NCBI RefSeq assembly: GCF_016743815.1
Contig: NZ_CP061035.1
Location: 1,242,501-1,306,500 of the forward strand
Reading direction: 5' to 3'
Origin: Sphingomonas aliaeris
Lineage (GTDB): Bacteria; Pseudomonadota; Alphaproteobacteria; Sphingomonadales; Sphingomonadaceae
Length of the DNA: 64,000 bases
Part shown: in pieces, positions 42,863-53,218 of the stretch
Layout: every line of letters starts with the position of its first letter
How positions within the stretch are numbered: position 1 is the stretch's first letter
The notes under the pieces: model-generated
Told to the model about the DNA's origin: nothing
The model's input: the letters and a program-made list of their open reading frames with translations, nothing else
The model's database searches: none
Translations under genes and position numbers: made by a program

Positions 42863-43291
42863 TTAGTGGAACACGGCAATCGCCGCATGGAGCACCTGCG
42901 CAATCAGCGTGAGGCTGGATAGCACGAACAACACGAACCGGATGCTGATCTTGTTCGACGTGACCTGCACGATGCTGTGGACGATGCGGAAAGCCACATA
43001 GGCCCAGGCGATCCACGCATTGATGCCGTTGCCGACGCCAGCCACGGCGAGGACCAGCGCGGAGGCGTAGAACACCGTCGGCTGTTCCATCAGGTGCATA
43101 TAATTGTGCGCCGGCCACTGCGCCTTGGGCGGCAGAATCGCATCAAGCTGGCCCGGCTTGCTGCCGCTCACTTTCGAGAGATCGATGCCGGCGGCTTTCA
43201 TCGCCGGGAGACGGGTCGCGACCATGTACGCCCACATGACCATCGTCCAGCCGACGAGCACGACGATCGGCTGCAGAATCTCGCTATGCAT
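42863..43291 (-). CDS. MAPEG family membrane protein
   Basis: 142 residues from ATG 43291. Four membrane segments and the MAPEG pattern: MVMWAYMVATRLPAMKAAG, HNYMHLMEQPTVFYASALVLAV (the conserved N-x-x-E-x-P region) and VFRIVHS-like IVHSIVQVTSNKISIRFVLF. MAPEG proteins include glutathione transferases and related enzymes; bacterial members are mostly uncharacterised. The ribosome-binding site is buried in a hairpin (see 43292-43322). Confidence 0.88.
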   Translation of the reverse strand: MHSEILQPIVVLVGWTMVMWAYMVATRLPAMKAAGIDLSKVSGSKPGQLDAILPPKAQWPAHNYMHLMEQPTVFYASALVLAVAGVGNGINAWIAWAYVAFRIVHSIVQVTSNKISIRFVLFVLSSLTLIAQVLHAAIAVFH

Positions 43292-43322
43292 GAAAAACCT
43301 CCCCCTGTTTGTCAGGGGAGGT
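43292..43322 (-). promoter_or_regulatory. Terminator-like hairpin covering the MAPEG ribosome-binding site
   Basis: On the minus strand ACCTCCCC (43322-43315) pairs perfectly with GGGGAGGT (43304-43297), then five T and ATG. The paired GGGGGAGG is the only plausible Shine-Dalgarno for the gene. Confidence 0.55.
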
Positions 43323-43405
43323 GCCTTATTCGCGGTGCCACCGCAACCGGACCGTCTGGAGCGTGATGCGGTGACCAATCGTGCTGGGGCGTAAAGATTC
43401 GTCGC

Positions 43406-43434
43406 CGCGCAGCCCGAAATCGTCGGGCTGCGCG
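43406..43434 (-). terminator. Strong hairpin just downstream of the DHS-like gene
   Basis: GCGCAGCCCGA (43407-43417) pairs with TCGGGCTGCGC (43423-43433), 12 bp including the closing pair, seven bases past the stop of the minus-strand gene. No T-run follows directly, so it may be a rho-assisted end or an mRNA-stabilising stem. Confidence 0.6.
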
Positions 43435-43440
43435 CGCGTC

Positions 43441-44490
43441 TTAGTCGAAGCTGGCGCCCCAGCGACGCTTCGCACGGTCCTTCCACAGGCCGCGATGATA
43501 GGCGTCGGATGCCAGCAGCGGCATGACCGACCCCGCCTCGGCGAACACCATCTGTTCGATGCCGGTGTTCACCTTGCCCCACGACGCCGCTTCCTGCAGC
43601 GTCGAGGATGAGCAGGCGCCGTCACGCACATCGGCGACGGTAATCTGTACCGCATACTTGTGCACCTGCACGTCGTCATGGCCCAGGATCTCGGCGCAGA
43701 CGACAGTATCCTGAATGAAGTTCTTCGGCACGCCGCCGCCGATCATCAGCAGGCCGGTGGTGCCGGCCTTGATCTTGATGTCGGTCAGTTCGCGGAAGTC
43801 GGCGATCGCGTCGAGGACCATGTACGGCTTGCCGGCTTTGGCGCGGTCCACCTGATGCTTGACCAGGCCGAAGCCCGCCGAAGAATCGACGAACGCCGGG
43901 CAGAAGATCGGCACGTCATGCTCATAGGCGAGCTTGACCAGGCTGTTGTCCTTCTTGCCATGCTCGACCAGATACTTGCCCATCTCGCGGATGAACTCGC
44001 GGCTGGAATAGGGCCGCGGCTCCAGCGTCTCTGCGATCTCGAAGATGGTGTGATCGACGTGCTGCAACTGCTCTTCGTCGATATACGTGTCGTAGATGCG
44101 ATCGATCAGCAGCGAACGCAGCGTGTCGTCGTCCGGCACTTCCAGCGCTTGGTAATGCTTGTGGCCAAGGCCTTCGAAGAAATCCATGTCGACGATCGTC
44201 GCTCCGGTGGCGACCACGCCGTCGATCATGTTGTTGCGCAGCAGTTCCGCATACAGGTCCATGCACCCGCCGGCCGATGTCGAGCCGGCGATGACGAGGA
44301 AGATCGAGCAATCCGGATCGGCGAGCATCTGGTTGTAGATGTCCGTCGCGCGGCCGAGGTCGCGGCTGGTGAAGCTCATCTTCTTCATCGCGTCGACAAT
44401 GGGGCGGGCGTCGAACTTGGTGATGTCGATATGCTCGACCGTCGTCGAAAGCAGTTCCGCCTTGCGGTTAGTGTTAAGGGGTTCGGTCAT
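43441..44490 (-). CDS. Deoxyhypusine synthase-like protein, probable homospermidine synthase
   Basis: 349 residues, full deoxyhypusine synthase (DHS) fold: FLVIAGSTSAGGCMDLYAELLRNNMIDGVVATGATIVDMDFFEGLG, then CPAFVDSSAGFGL, and the active-site segment LQEAASWGKVNTG with the catalytic lysine (Lys306). Bacteria lack eIF5A, so bacterial DHS homologues use small amines instead; known activities are homospermidine synthase and a guanidino-polyamine synthase. The ornithine decarboxylase gene immediately upstream on the same strand would supply putrescine, favouring homospermidine. A good AAGGAAG site precedes the ATG. Confidence 0.85.
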   Translation of the reverse strand: MTEPLNTNRKAELLSTTVEHIDITKFDARPIVDAMKKMSFTSRDLGRATDIYNQMLADPDCSIFLVIAGSTSAGGCMDLYAELLRNNMIDGVVATGATIVDMDFFEGLGHKHYQALEVPDDDTLRSLLIDRIYDTYIDEEQLQHVDHTIFEIAETLEPRPYSSREFIREMGKYLVEHGKKDNSLVKLAYEHDVPIFCPAFVDSSAGFGLVKHQVDRAKAGKPYMVLDAIADFRELTDIKIKAGTTGLLMIGGGVPKNFIQDTVVCAEILGHDDVQVHKYAVQITVADVRDGACSSSTLQEAASWGKVNTGIEQMVFAEAGSVMPLLASDAYHRGLWKDRAKRRWGASFD

Positions 44491-44504
44491 TTTTCTTCCT
44501 TCTT

Positions 44505-44597
44505 CCCCTCCCGCTTGCGGGAGGGGTTAGGGGAGGGCAGTCGTGCCGCTCCCGAATGTTCAAGCCCTCCCCCGACCCCTCCCGCAAGCGGGAGGGG
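44505..44597. repeat. REPIN-like inverted pair of palindromes between the polyamine genes
   Basis: Left module CCCCTCCCGC/GCGGGAGGGG at 44505-44526 followed by TTAGGGGAGGGC; right module is its mirror image with the same arms at 44576-44597. The outer ~33 bases are near-perfect inverted repeats. Closely related to the element at 2491-2592. Confidence 0.88.
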
Positions 44598-44625
44598 GGA
44601 AGAAGAGCGCGATACTTTTAGTCTA

Positions 44626-45845
44626 TTACAGCGTGACGACGTTCGACGCGACCATCTCGTCGGCCTCGACGTAGAGCGATGCCATCGGTTCGTCGTCCAT
44701 GATCACCGTTTCGTCCGAGCCGAAGCCATTGAACGCGGTGCGCATCGCGCAGCCATAGGCACCGAGCATGCCGATCTCGATATAGTCGCCGGCCTGCGCG
44801 TCGGCAGGCAGCATGAACGGACCGGCCATGTGGTCCATGTCGTCGCAGGTCGGACCGTAGAAGCTGAACTCCATGTCCTTGGCGCGGCTGTCCGGTTCGC
44901 GGAGCAATTGCACCGGGAAACGCCAGCCGACATGCGCCGCATCGAACAGCGCGCCATATGCACCGTCGTTGATATAGAGTTCGTCGCCGCGACGACGCTC
45001 TACGCGAACGATCAGCGAGCTGTATTCCGCGCACAATGCCCGGCCCGGTTCGGCCCACAGTTCGGACGAATAGCTGACGGGCAGCGATCTGAACGCACGG
45101 TGGATCGTCTCGAAATAGCGTTCCAGCGGGGGAGGCTCCATGCCCGGATAGACGCTGGGGAAGCCGCCGCCGACATCGATCACGTCGACCGTGACGGCCG
45201 CCTCGACGATGGCTGCGCGAACGCGTTCCAGCGCATTGGCATAAGCCTCCGGCGTCATCGCCTGCGATCCGACATGGAAGCAGATGCCCAGAGCATCCGC
45301 CGCCTGACGGGCACGGAACAGCAATTCCTTCGCCTCATGGGGCGCGGCGCCGAACTTCGATGCGAGGCTGAGCTTCGAATGCTCGGACGAAACGCGCAGG
45401 CGAACGCACAAGGTCAGGTCCGTCGCATGGCGCGTCGCCTCCAGGATCTTGTCCAGTTCCTCGATCGAGTCGAGGCTGAAGGTGCGGCAACCGTGCGTGA
45501 AATACGCCTCGGCAATCGCCTCCGGTGCCTTGACCGGATGCATGAAGCACAATGTCGCTTCCGGAAGCAGACGCGCGACCAGTCGCACCTCCGCGATCGA
45601 GGCTACGTCGTAATGCGTGATGCCGCTGTCCCACAGGATCTGGATCAGATCCGGCGACGGATCGCCTTTACCGCATAAAGCGAGCGACCCGGAAACTTCT
45701 CCACGAAGAATCGGGCGGCACGCGCCGCGGCATGCGGGCGAATGAGCGTGACCGGCTGGACCGGTCGAGATTTAGCGATGTCGGCTGCGGATACGGCAGT
45801 CTGACGGGTGGTCGCTAACCCCAGCGCGTTATGATGCTTGTGCAA
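44626..45845 (-). pseudogene. Ornithine decarboxylase (fold type III), frameshifted as read
   Basis: TTG 45845 is chosen as start because a strong GGAGG lies nine bases upstream. The protein opens LHKHHNALGLATTRQTAV and reaches the PLP lysine (YAVKA, Lys60), after which the frame ends as IRRRI. Homology resumes one frame over with PSPDLIQILWDSGITHYDVASIAEVRLVARLL. One extra base at about 45661-45662 restores the classic AVKANP motif and gives ~406 residues, normal length. The C-terminal region includes GPTCDDMDHMAGPF, the active-site cysteine segment. It decarboxylates ornithine (possibly lysine) to putrescine, feeding the DHS-like enzyme next to it. Confidence 0.88.
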
Positions 45846-45994
45846 TTCAAGGGACCTCCAATGTCCGAAGACAAGTTCACGAAACACTGCCTTGCGGTTG
45901 GAAGTCCCATGGGGCAGCGGAAGCGCGAAATAGGGTCGTGTTTCTGCGATGTAAAGCGGTATTGGACCCCCCGACCCCGCTGCGGAGATGAAGT

Positions 45995-46963
45995 GTGACG
46001 TTTGTGCGACAGCCCACCCGCGCCGGGGTCCGCGATGCCGCGGCGAAGATCGCCGAAGTGGTGGCCCCATCGCCTTTGTTCGTGTCTGAGATTCGTGGAG
46101 TTTCAATCGCTTTCAAGGCGGAGTCACTCCAGCCGATGGGCGCGTTCAAGCTGCGTGGCGCATGGCATCGGCTGACCGCGATCGATCCCGACCTGCGTCA
46201 TCGCGGCGTCGTCGCCTTCTCGTCCGGCAATCACGCGCAAGGCGTGGCGTGGGCAGCTAAGCGATTGGGAATGCCCGCGACAATCGTGATGCCGGCCGAT
46301 GCGCCGAAATCGAAGCGCGACGGCACGCTGGCGCTCGGCGCGGAGATCGTCTCGTACGACAGGCGCACCGAGAGTCGCGAGTCGATCGCGGCACGTCTGG
46401 CCGAGGCGCGCGGCGCGGTGCTGGTGCCGAGCTTCGACGATCCCTGGGTGATCGAGGGGCAGGGGAGCGCGGGGCTGGAGGCCGCCGTACAGATGGAGGC
46501 GATGGGGCTGGGTCCGGTCGTGCAGGCGCTGGTGCCATGTGGCGGCGGCGGACTTGCCGCAGGGATCGCGCTGGGCCTGCCAGATGCGACGATTACGGTC
46601 GTCGAGCCGGAAGGGTGGGACGATATGGGCCGGTCGCTGGACGCCCGGTGGATCGAGGAGGTCGGGGCGAACCCTCCCCCGACGGCGTGCGATGCGCTGC
46701 AGACCATGCGTGTGTCGCCGCTGACGTTCGATGTGCTGTCGCGGCGCGGCGTGCGAGGGGTCGCGGTCAGCGAGGCGGAGATACGCACCGCGCAGCGCTG
46801 GGCGGCGGAGCGCCTGCGCTTGGTCGTGGAACCCGGCGGCGCGGTGGCACTGGCGTCGTTGCTCGCGGGGAAAGCGGATGCGAGTGCGGGGACTCTTGTG
46901 CTGCTGTCCGGCGGTAACGTCGATCGCGAGGCTTATGGCCGGGTGTTGGCGGGCGACGACTGA
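45995..46963 (+). CDS. Threonine/serine dehydratase (PLP fold type II)
   Basis: 322 residues from GTG 45995. PLP lysine Lys52 in LQPMGAFKLRGA, the substrate loop SSGNHAQGVAWAA, phosphate-binding glycine loop CGGGGLAAG and C-terminal LSGGNVD. No ACT-like regulatory domain, so it resembles the short catabolic dehydratases (threonine or 3-hydroxyaspartate) rather than IlvA. Divergent from the ornithine decarboxylase with 149 bases between them. Substrate among threonine, serine and hydroxyaspartate is not resolved. Confidence 0.88.
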   Translation: MTFVRQPTRAGVRDAAAKIAEVVAPSPLFVSEIRGVSIAFKAESLQPMGAFKLRGAWHRLTAIDPDLRHRGVVAFSSGNHAQGVAWAAKRLGMPATIVMPADAPKSKRDGTLALGAEIVSYDRRTESRESIAARLAEARGAVLVPSFDDPWVIEGQGSAGLEAAVQMEAMGLGPVVQALVPCGGGGLAAGIALGLPDATITVVEPEGWDDMGRSLDARWIEEVGANPPPTACDALQTMRVSPLTFDVLSRRGVRGVAVSEAEIRTAQRWAAERLRLVVEPGGAVALASLLAGKADASAGTLVLLSGGNVDREAYGRVLAGDD

Positions 46964-47036
46964 GACGGCAAAGCCCGAACGAGCCAGTCGAACCTGTTGC
47001 TCGACTTCGATCGAAACCAGCGAGTAATGGACGGCA

Positions 47037-47219
47037 ATGAACACGCAAACCTTGACCGGCATAGGCGCCGCCGCCCCCGCCGTCGCGATGCTGGGCATGT
47101 TCGCCTGCATCGCCGGCGGCATTTATCTCATCGCGACGAAGCGGGATCGGAAGAAAGGCGTGTTGTTGCTCGTGATGTCGCTGGTTCTGCTGGGGAACGT
47201 GCTCGTCTGGATGCTGTGA
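47037..47219 (+). CDS. Small two-helix membrane protein
   Basis: 60 residues, MNTQTLTGIGAAAPAVAML onward. Two predicted membrane helices (residues ~14-33 and ~42-58) separated by the basic loop TKRDRKKG, which would face the cytoplasm. It lies 73 bases after the dehydratase. Function unknown. No homologous family recognised; coding nature rests on composition, the clean hydrophobic pattern and lack of any competing frame. Confidence 0.6.
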   Translation: MNTQTLTGIGAAAPAVAMLGMFACIAGGIYLIATKRDRKKGVLLLVMSLVLLGNVLVWML

Positions 47220-47239
47220 AACTCAGGTAAGCCTTTGAA

Positions 47240-48178
47240 CTAGGAGCCGCGCTGTTCCGATCGCACCGCGCCGACATGCGCCTGACCGCGCGCCTCGGCG
47301 AGCACGACTTGCCGGTGCCGTTCGGCATAGCCCGCACGCTGCGCGTCGTCGCGCGAATCGTGACAGGCAGGGCAACTAATGCCCTCCTCGTAGAGCGGCG
47401 ATGCGCGATCCTCCGTACTGACCGGCATGCGGCAGGCGTGGCACAGGCCGTGCGTTCCGATCTCCAGCCCATGACCGACTGCGACGCGCTGGTCGAAGAC
47501 GAAGCACTCGCCTTCCCAACGGCTTTCGGCGGCAGGAACCTGTTCCAGATACTTCAGGATGCCGCCTTCCAGATGATGGACGTCCTCGATCCCTTCGGAT
47601 TTGAGGAAGGCGGTGGATTTTTCACACCGGATACCGCCGGTACAGAACATCGCGATCCGTTTGCCTGACAGTTCGTCGCGGTGCGCGCGGAACCAGTCGG
47701 GGAACTCGCTGAAGCTATGCGTTTGCGGATCGATCGCGCCCGCGAACGTGCCCACCTTCACCTCGTAATCATTGCGCGTATCGATGACGATGGTGTCCGG
47801 ATCGTCGATCAGCGCGTTCCAGTCGGCGGGTTTCACGTAATGCCCGGTGCCTTTCAGCGGATCGATATCGGGCTCGCCCATCGTCACGACCTCGCGCTTG
47901 ATGCGCACTTTCATCCGGTGGAACGGCAGGGTGTCCGCGGCGCTGAATTTCACCTCCAGACCCGCACAGTCGGGCAGTGCGCGGATGTGCGCCAAAATCG
48001 CGTCGATCGCATCCGGCGTGCCGGCGATCGTGCCGTTGATGCCTTCGCGCGCGAGCAGCAGCGTCCCCTTGATCGCGTTTGCGACGCAGGCATCCAGCAA
48101 TGATCCGCGCATGGAGGCGGGGTTTTCGAAGCGCGCGAAACGATACAGTGCAGCGACACGGATGGGAGCGGGGGGCAT
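47240..48178 (-). CDS. trhO: tRNA uridine(34) hydroxylase TrhO (rhodanese family)
   Basis: 312 residues. An N-terminal YceA domain ([40 protein letters not shown] in sense) precedes a rhodanese domain with [19 protein letters not shown] and the catalytic loop [15 protein letters not shown] (Cys179, Cys185). A C-terminal zinc-type tail follows (CHACRMPVS and CPACHD). TrhO hydroxylates U34 of tRNAs using oxygen, the first step toward 5-methoxyuridine-type wobble modification. Monocistronic by position. Confidence 0.93.
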   Translation of the reverse strand: MPPAPIRVAALYRFARFENPASMRGSLLDACVANAIKGTLLLAREGINGTIAGTPDAIDAILAHIRALPDCAGLEVKFSAADTLPFHRMKVRIKREVVTMGEPDIDPLKGTGHYVKPADWNALIDDPDTIVIDTRNDYEVKVGTFAGAIDPQTHSFSEFPDWFRAHRDELSGKRIAMFCTGGIRCEKSTAFLKSEGIEDVHHLEGGILKYLEQVPAAESRWEGECFVFDQRVAVGHGLEIGTHGLCHACRMPVSTEDRASPLYEEGISCPACHDSRDDAQRAGYAERHRQVVLAEARGQAHVGAVRSEQRGS

Positions 48179-48245
48179 GGCGGCTCGCTAGAGGATATGC
48201 GGGGTGTCCGTCAAAGGTAGGACGCCATCATCTGTCGTCAAATGC

Positions 48246-49730
48246 TCAGGCGTAGGACGGTTCGCGCGGAAACATCGCATTCCAGCGCGCTTCGAACGCC
48301 GCGGTTTCCGCGGCGCTCAGATGCAGGCCGACCTTGCTACGGCGTTTCAGGACGTCGTCCGCGGTGCGTGCCCATTCGCGATCGTGGAGCCACCGCGCCT
48401 CGACTTCGGTCACCCCGCCGCCCAGATTCGGACCAAGCGCTGCTTCGTCGGTAATGCCGCCGAGCATCTCGGCCAGCATCTGGCCGTAAGCGTGCGCCAT
48501 GCGCAGGCTGCGCGCCTCGCCAAGGAACGGCCACGTCGCGACGACCTGAGCGTGGAACGTATCGAAATCAGCGATCGCGCCACCGGGAAAGACGCGCGCG
48601 CGGCTGACCGGATGGGCCCTGAAGCCCATTGAAGGGGCAAGCTTTTCCATCGCCTCTTCCGCGAGGTGACGGGCGGTGGTGATCTTTCCACCGAAGATCG
48701 ACAGCAAAGCAGGGCCATTGGCGTCGAGTTCCAGCACATAGTCGCGCGTCACCGCCTTGGCCTCGCTCGCGCCGTCGTCATAGAGCGGCCGCACACCGGA
48801 CCAGGTGGACGTGACGTCGGCGGTCGTGATCTGCGTGGTAAAATGCCGATTCACCGCCTCGCAAAGATAGGCGATCTCGTCATCATCGATCCGTGCATCT
48901 TCGGGCGCATCGACGGGCACGTCCGTCGTCCCGATCTCGGTGAAGTCGCCTTGATAGGGAATGGCGAAGACAATGCGGCGGTCGGGCTGCTGAAGGATAT
49001 AGCTGTGCGAGCCCTCGAACAGCTTTGGCACGACGATATGGCTGCCCTTGACGAGGCGGACGTTGCTGCTGGCATTGACGCCCAGGCTGCCCAGCATCTG
49101 GTGGACCCAAGGGCCGGCGGCGTTGACGATCGCGCGCGCCTCGACCGTGCGCCAGTCGGACAGGGTCGCGCGCCATATGCCGCCCTCGCGACGCGCCGAC
49201 TCGACCGCGACGCCCACGGCGACGTCTGCACCATTATCCGCCGCGTCGATCGCGTTGAGCACGGTGAGACGGGAGTCGTCCACGAACGCATCCGAATAGA
49301 CGAACCCGCTGCCGCCATGCTTCAGCGGCGCGGCGTACAGGGTGTCGCTCTTGCGCAGGCCGCGCGAGCGGGGAAGGCTCATCTTTCCGCCCAGGAAGTC
49401 GTACAGATACAGGCCGATCCGCACCATCCACCAGGGCCGCACGGCATTTTCGTGCGGCAATACGAACTGCATCGGCCGGATGATGTGCGGCGCCGCTTTC
49501 ACCAGCCGTTCGCGTTCGCGCAGCGCTTCCGCGACCAGCTTGAAGTCGTAATATTCCAGATAGCGCAGGCCGCCGTGGATCAGCTTGGTCGATGCAGACG
49601 AGGTGTGACCGGCCAGGTCGTCGCGCTCCACCAGCATGACCTTCAGGCCCAGCAGGGACGCTTCGCGCGCGATGGCGCAGCCGTTGATGCCGCCGCCGAT
49701 GATCAGGATATCGTAAGTCACCGTTGTCAT
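48246..49730 (-). CDS. glpD: Aerobic glycerol-3-phosphate dehydrogenase
   Basis: 494 residues from ATG 49730; the frame stays open upstream to 49925 but MTTVTYDILIIGGGINGCAIAREA is the normal beginning, with the FAD-binding GGGINGCA. Further motifs: TSSASTKLIHGGLRYLEYYDF, VNAAGPWVHQML and the C-terminal DAP_C-like segment WLHDREWARTADDVLKRRSKVGLHL. Membrane-associated flavoenzyme that oxidises glycerol-3-phosphate to dihydroxyacetone phosphate and passes electrons to quinone. No glpK or glpF is nearby. Divergent from the str operon. Confidence 0.96.
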   Translation of the reverse strand: MTTVTYDILIIGGGINGCAIAREASLLGLKVMLVERDDLAGHTSSASTKLIHGGLRYLEYYDFKLVAEALRERERLVKAAPHIIRPMQFVLPHENAVRPWWMVRIGLYLYDFLGGKMSLPRSRGLRKSDTLYAAPLKHGGSGFVYSDAFVDDSRLTVLNAIDAADNGADVAVGVAVESARREGGIWRATLSDWRTVEARAIVNAAGPWVHQMLGSLGVNASSNVRLVKGSHIVVPKLFEGSHSYILQQPDRRIVFAIPYQGDFTEIGTTDVPVDAPEDARIDDDEIAYLCEAVNRHFTTQITTADVTSTWSGVRPLYDDGASEAKAVTRDYVLELDANGPALLSIFGGKITTARHLAEEAMEKLAPSMGFRAHPVSRARVFPGGAIADFDTFHAQVVATWPFLGEARSLRMAHAYGQMLAEMLGGITDEAALGPNLGGGVTEVEARWLHDREWARTADDVLKRRSKVGLHLSAAETAAFEARWNAMFPREPSYA

Positions 49731-49817
49731 GTAGCGGAGGGGCGGGGGCATAACCACCCGCCTGTGGATAAAAGCGTGCCGGCCCAACTTGCGCGCGAAC
49801 TGGATGACGTATCCACA

Positions 49818-49846
49818 TTGACCCGTAGTGAGTCGGCGTATATATG
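49818..49846 (+). promoter_or_regulatory. str operon promoter
   Basis: TTGACC (49818-49823), 17-base spacer, TATATG (49841-49846). The start site would be near 49853, giving an rpsL leader of about 155 bases. The best sigma-70-type match in the 278-base gap. Confidence 0.7.
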
Positions 49847-49852
49847 CGCCGC

Positions 49853-50008
49853 TGCTTCGGTGGACCTCCGTCCCCCCTGGGCAAGCTTGAACATTGCTGG
49901 ATGCATTCCAGGGCCCGGGGGACATTTCCGTTCCTAGCGGTCCTTTTTGTATTCCTAGGCGCCCTCAAAGGCTCCAGCAAAGTAACCATTTGAAAGGTGA
50001 AGGCTTCA
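49853..50008 (+). promoter_or_regulatory. Structured 5' leader of rpsL
   Basis: Two stems are visible: GTCCCCC with GGGGGAC, extended by GGGC/GCCC (49870-49882 with 49912-49923), and CCTAG/CTAGG (49933-49937 with 49955-49959) enclosing a T5 loop. A long structured leader on a ribosomal-protein operon suggests autoregulation; no known leader class is recognised. Confidence 0.4.
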
Positions 50009-50380
50009 ATGCCGACGATTAACCAGCTGGTCCGCAAGGGCCGCGATCCGCAGAAGGCCAAGTCCAAGGTCCCTGCGATGGAACAGAACCCGCAGAAGCG
50101 CGGTGTCTGCACGCGCGTGTACACGACGACCCCGAAGAAGCCGAACTCGGCTCTGCGCAAGGTGGCCAAGGTTCGCCTGACCAACCAGCGCGAAGTGATT
50201 TCGTACATTCCGGGTGAAGGCCACAATCTGCAGGAGCACTCGGTGGTCCTGATCCGTGGCGGCCGTGTGCGCGATCTTCCCGGTGTTCGTTACCACGTCC
50301 TTCGCGGCGTGCTCGATACACAGGGCGTGAAGGACCGCCGCCAGTCGCGTTCCAAGTACGGCGCCAAGCGTCCGAAGTAA
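50009..50380 (+). CDS. rpsL: 30S ribosomal protein S12
   Basis: 123 residues from ATG 50009 (an ATG at 49997 adds four non-homologous residues). Decoding-centre protein. [13 protein letters not shown] places Lys43 as in the wild type, but the second streptomycin-sensitive loop reads [13 protein letters not shown], so position 88 is Arg instead of the usual Lys. The alignment with E. coli S12 is ungapped up to this point, so the numbering holds. K88R is a known streptomycin-resistance change in other bacteria. First gene of rpsL-rpsG-fusA-tuf. Confidence 0.99.
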   Translation: MPTINQLVRKGRDPQKAKSKVPAMEQNPQKRGVCTRVYTTTPKKPNSALRKVAKVRLTNQREVISYIPGEGHNLQEHSVVLIRGGRVRDLPGVRYHVLRGVLDTQGVKDRRQSRSKYGAKRPK

Positions 50381-50435
50381 GCCGGTCGGCCAAATTGGCC
50401 GATCCCAGATGGCTGAAGTTTAGAAGGAAATTGAA

Positions 50436-50906
50436 ATGGCACGTCGTCGTCGCCCAGAAAAGCGTATCATCCTCCCCGATCCTAAGTACGGTGATGAGGT
50501 TCTCTCGAAGTTCATGAATTCGGTCATGCTCGACGGCAAGAAGTCCGTCGCCGAACTGATCGTGTACGGTGCGCTCGAAACCGTCGAAGCCCGTGCGAAG
50601 AAGGATCCGCTCAGCGTGTTTCACGACGCGCTGAACAACGTGAAGCCGAACATCGAAGTGCGCAGCCGCCGCGTCGGTGGTGCGACCTATCAGGTCCCGG
50701 TCGAAGTCCGCTTCGAACGTTCGCAGGCTTTGGCGATCCGCTGGCTGATCTCGGCCGCACGGTCGCGCAGCGAGAACACAATGGCCGCCCGTCTGTCGGG
50801 TGAGCTGATGGATGCCGCCAACAACCGTGGCAACGCGGTCAAGAAGCGGGAAGACACGCACCGTATGGCGGAAGCCAACCGTGCGTTCAGCCACTACCGC
50901 TGGTAA
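50436..50906 (+). CDS. rpsG: 30S ribosomal protein S7
   Basis: 156 residues, starting [10 protein letters not shown]. It nucleates assembly of the 30S head by binding 16S rRNA. Conserved segments [38 protein letters not shown] and the C-terminal [15 protein letters not shown] are intact. A GAAGGAAAT site precedes the ATG. The 55-base gap after rpsL contains a short palindrome, GGCCAAATTGGCC; in E. coli the equivalent gap binds S7 for translational feedback, but no close match to that site is evident. Confidence 0.99.
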   Translation: MARRRRPEKRIILPDPKYGDEVLSKFMNSVMLDGKKSVAELIVYGALETVEARAKKDPLSVFHDALNNVKPNIEVRSRRVGGATYQVPVEVRFERSQALAIRWLISAARSRSENTMAARLSGELMDAANNRGNAVKKREDTHRMAEANRAFSHYRW

Positions 50907-50924
50907 TCATGCTACCGGTGGACT

Positions 50925-50981
50925 TTCACCTGTAACATCCAACCCTATATAATGGGGAGCTGGCCTCGGCCGGCTCCCCAT
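50925..50981 (+). promoter_or_regulatory. fusA promoter overlapping a strong hairpin
   Basis: TTCACC (50925-50930), 17-base spacer, consensus TATAAT (50948-50953). The next bases form ATGGGGAGC/GCTCCCCAT with GGCC/GGCC inside (50952-50981). A start at about 50960 would lie inside the 5' arm, so only read-through transcripts from the rpsL promoter could form the whole hairpin. Confidence 0.6.
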
Positions 50982-51001
50982 ATCTTCAAGGAACAACGAT
51001 C

Positions 51002-53098
<2,097 letters not shown>

Positions 53099-53218
53099 TC
53101 CGCGCCCCTGTTTTCGAATAGGGGTGCCATTGGGCTGGTGTAATCGAAACTAGGTCGTTAAGGGGCGCCATTCGCGTGGTGCCCCATGGCCGCGAATCTG
53201 AATCAAGAAGAGGCGAAA

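Noticed and set aside
43660..45678. A 672-codon open frame on the plus strand opposite the polyamine genes
   Set aside because: It is antisense to two strongly conserved proteins, lacks any family motif and is rich in His/Arg/Asp as expected for a high-GC shadow frame.
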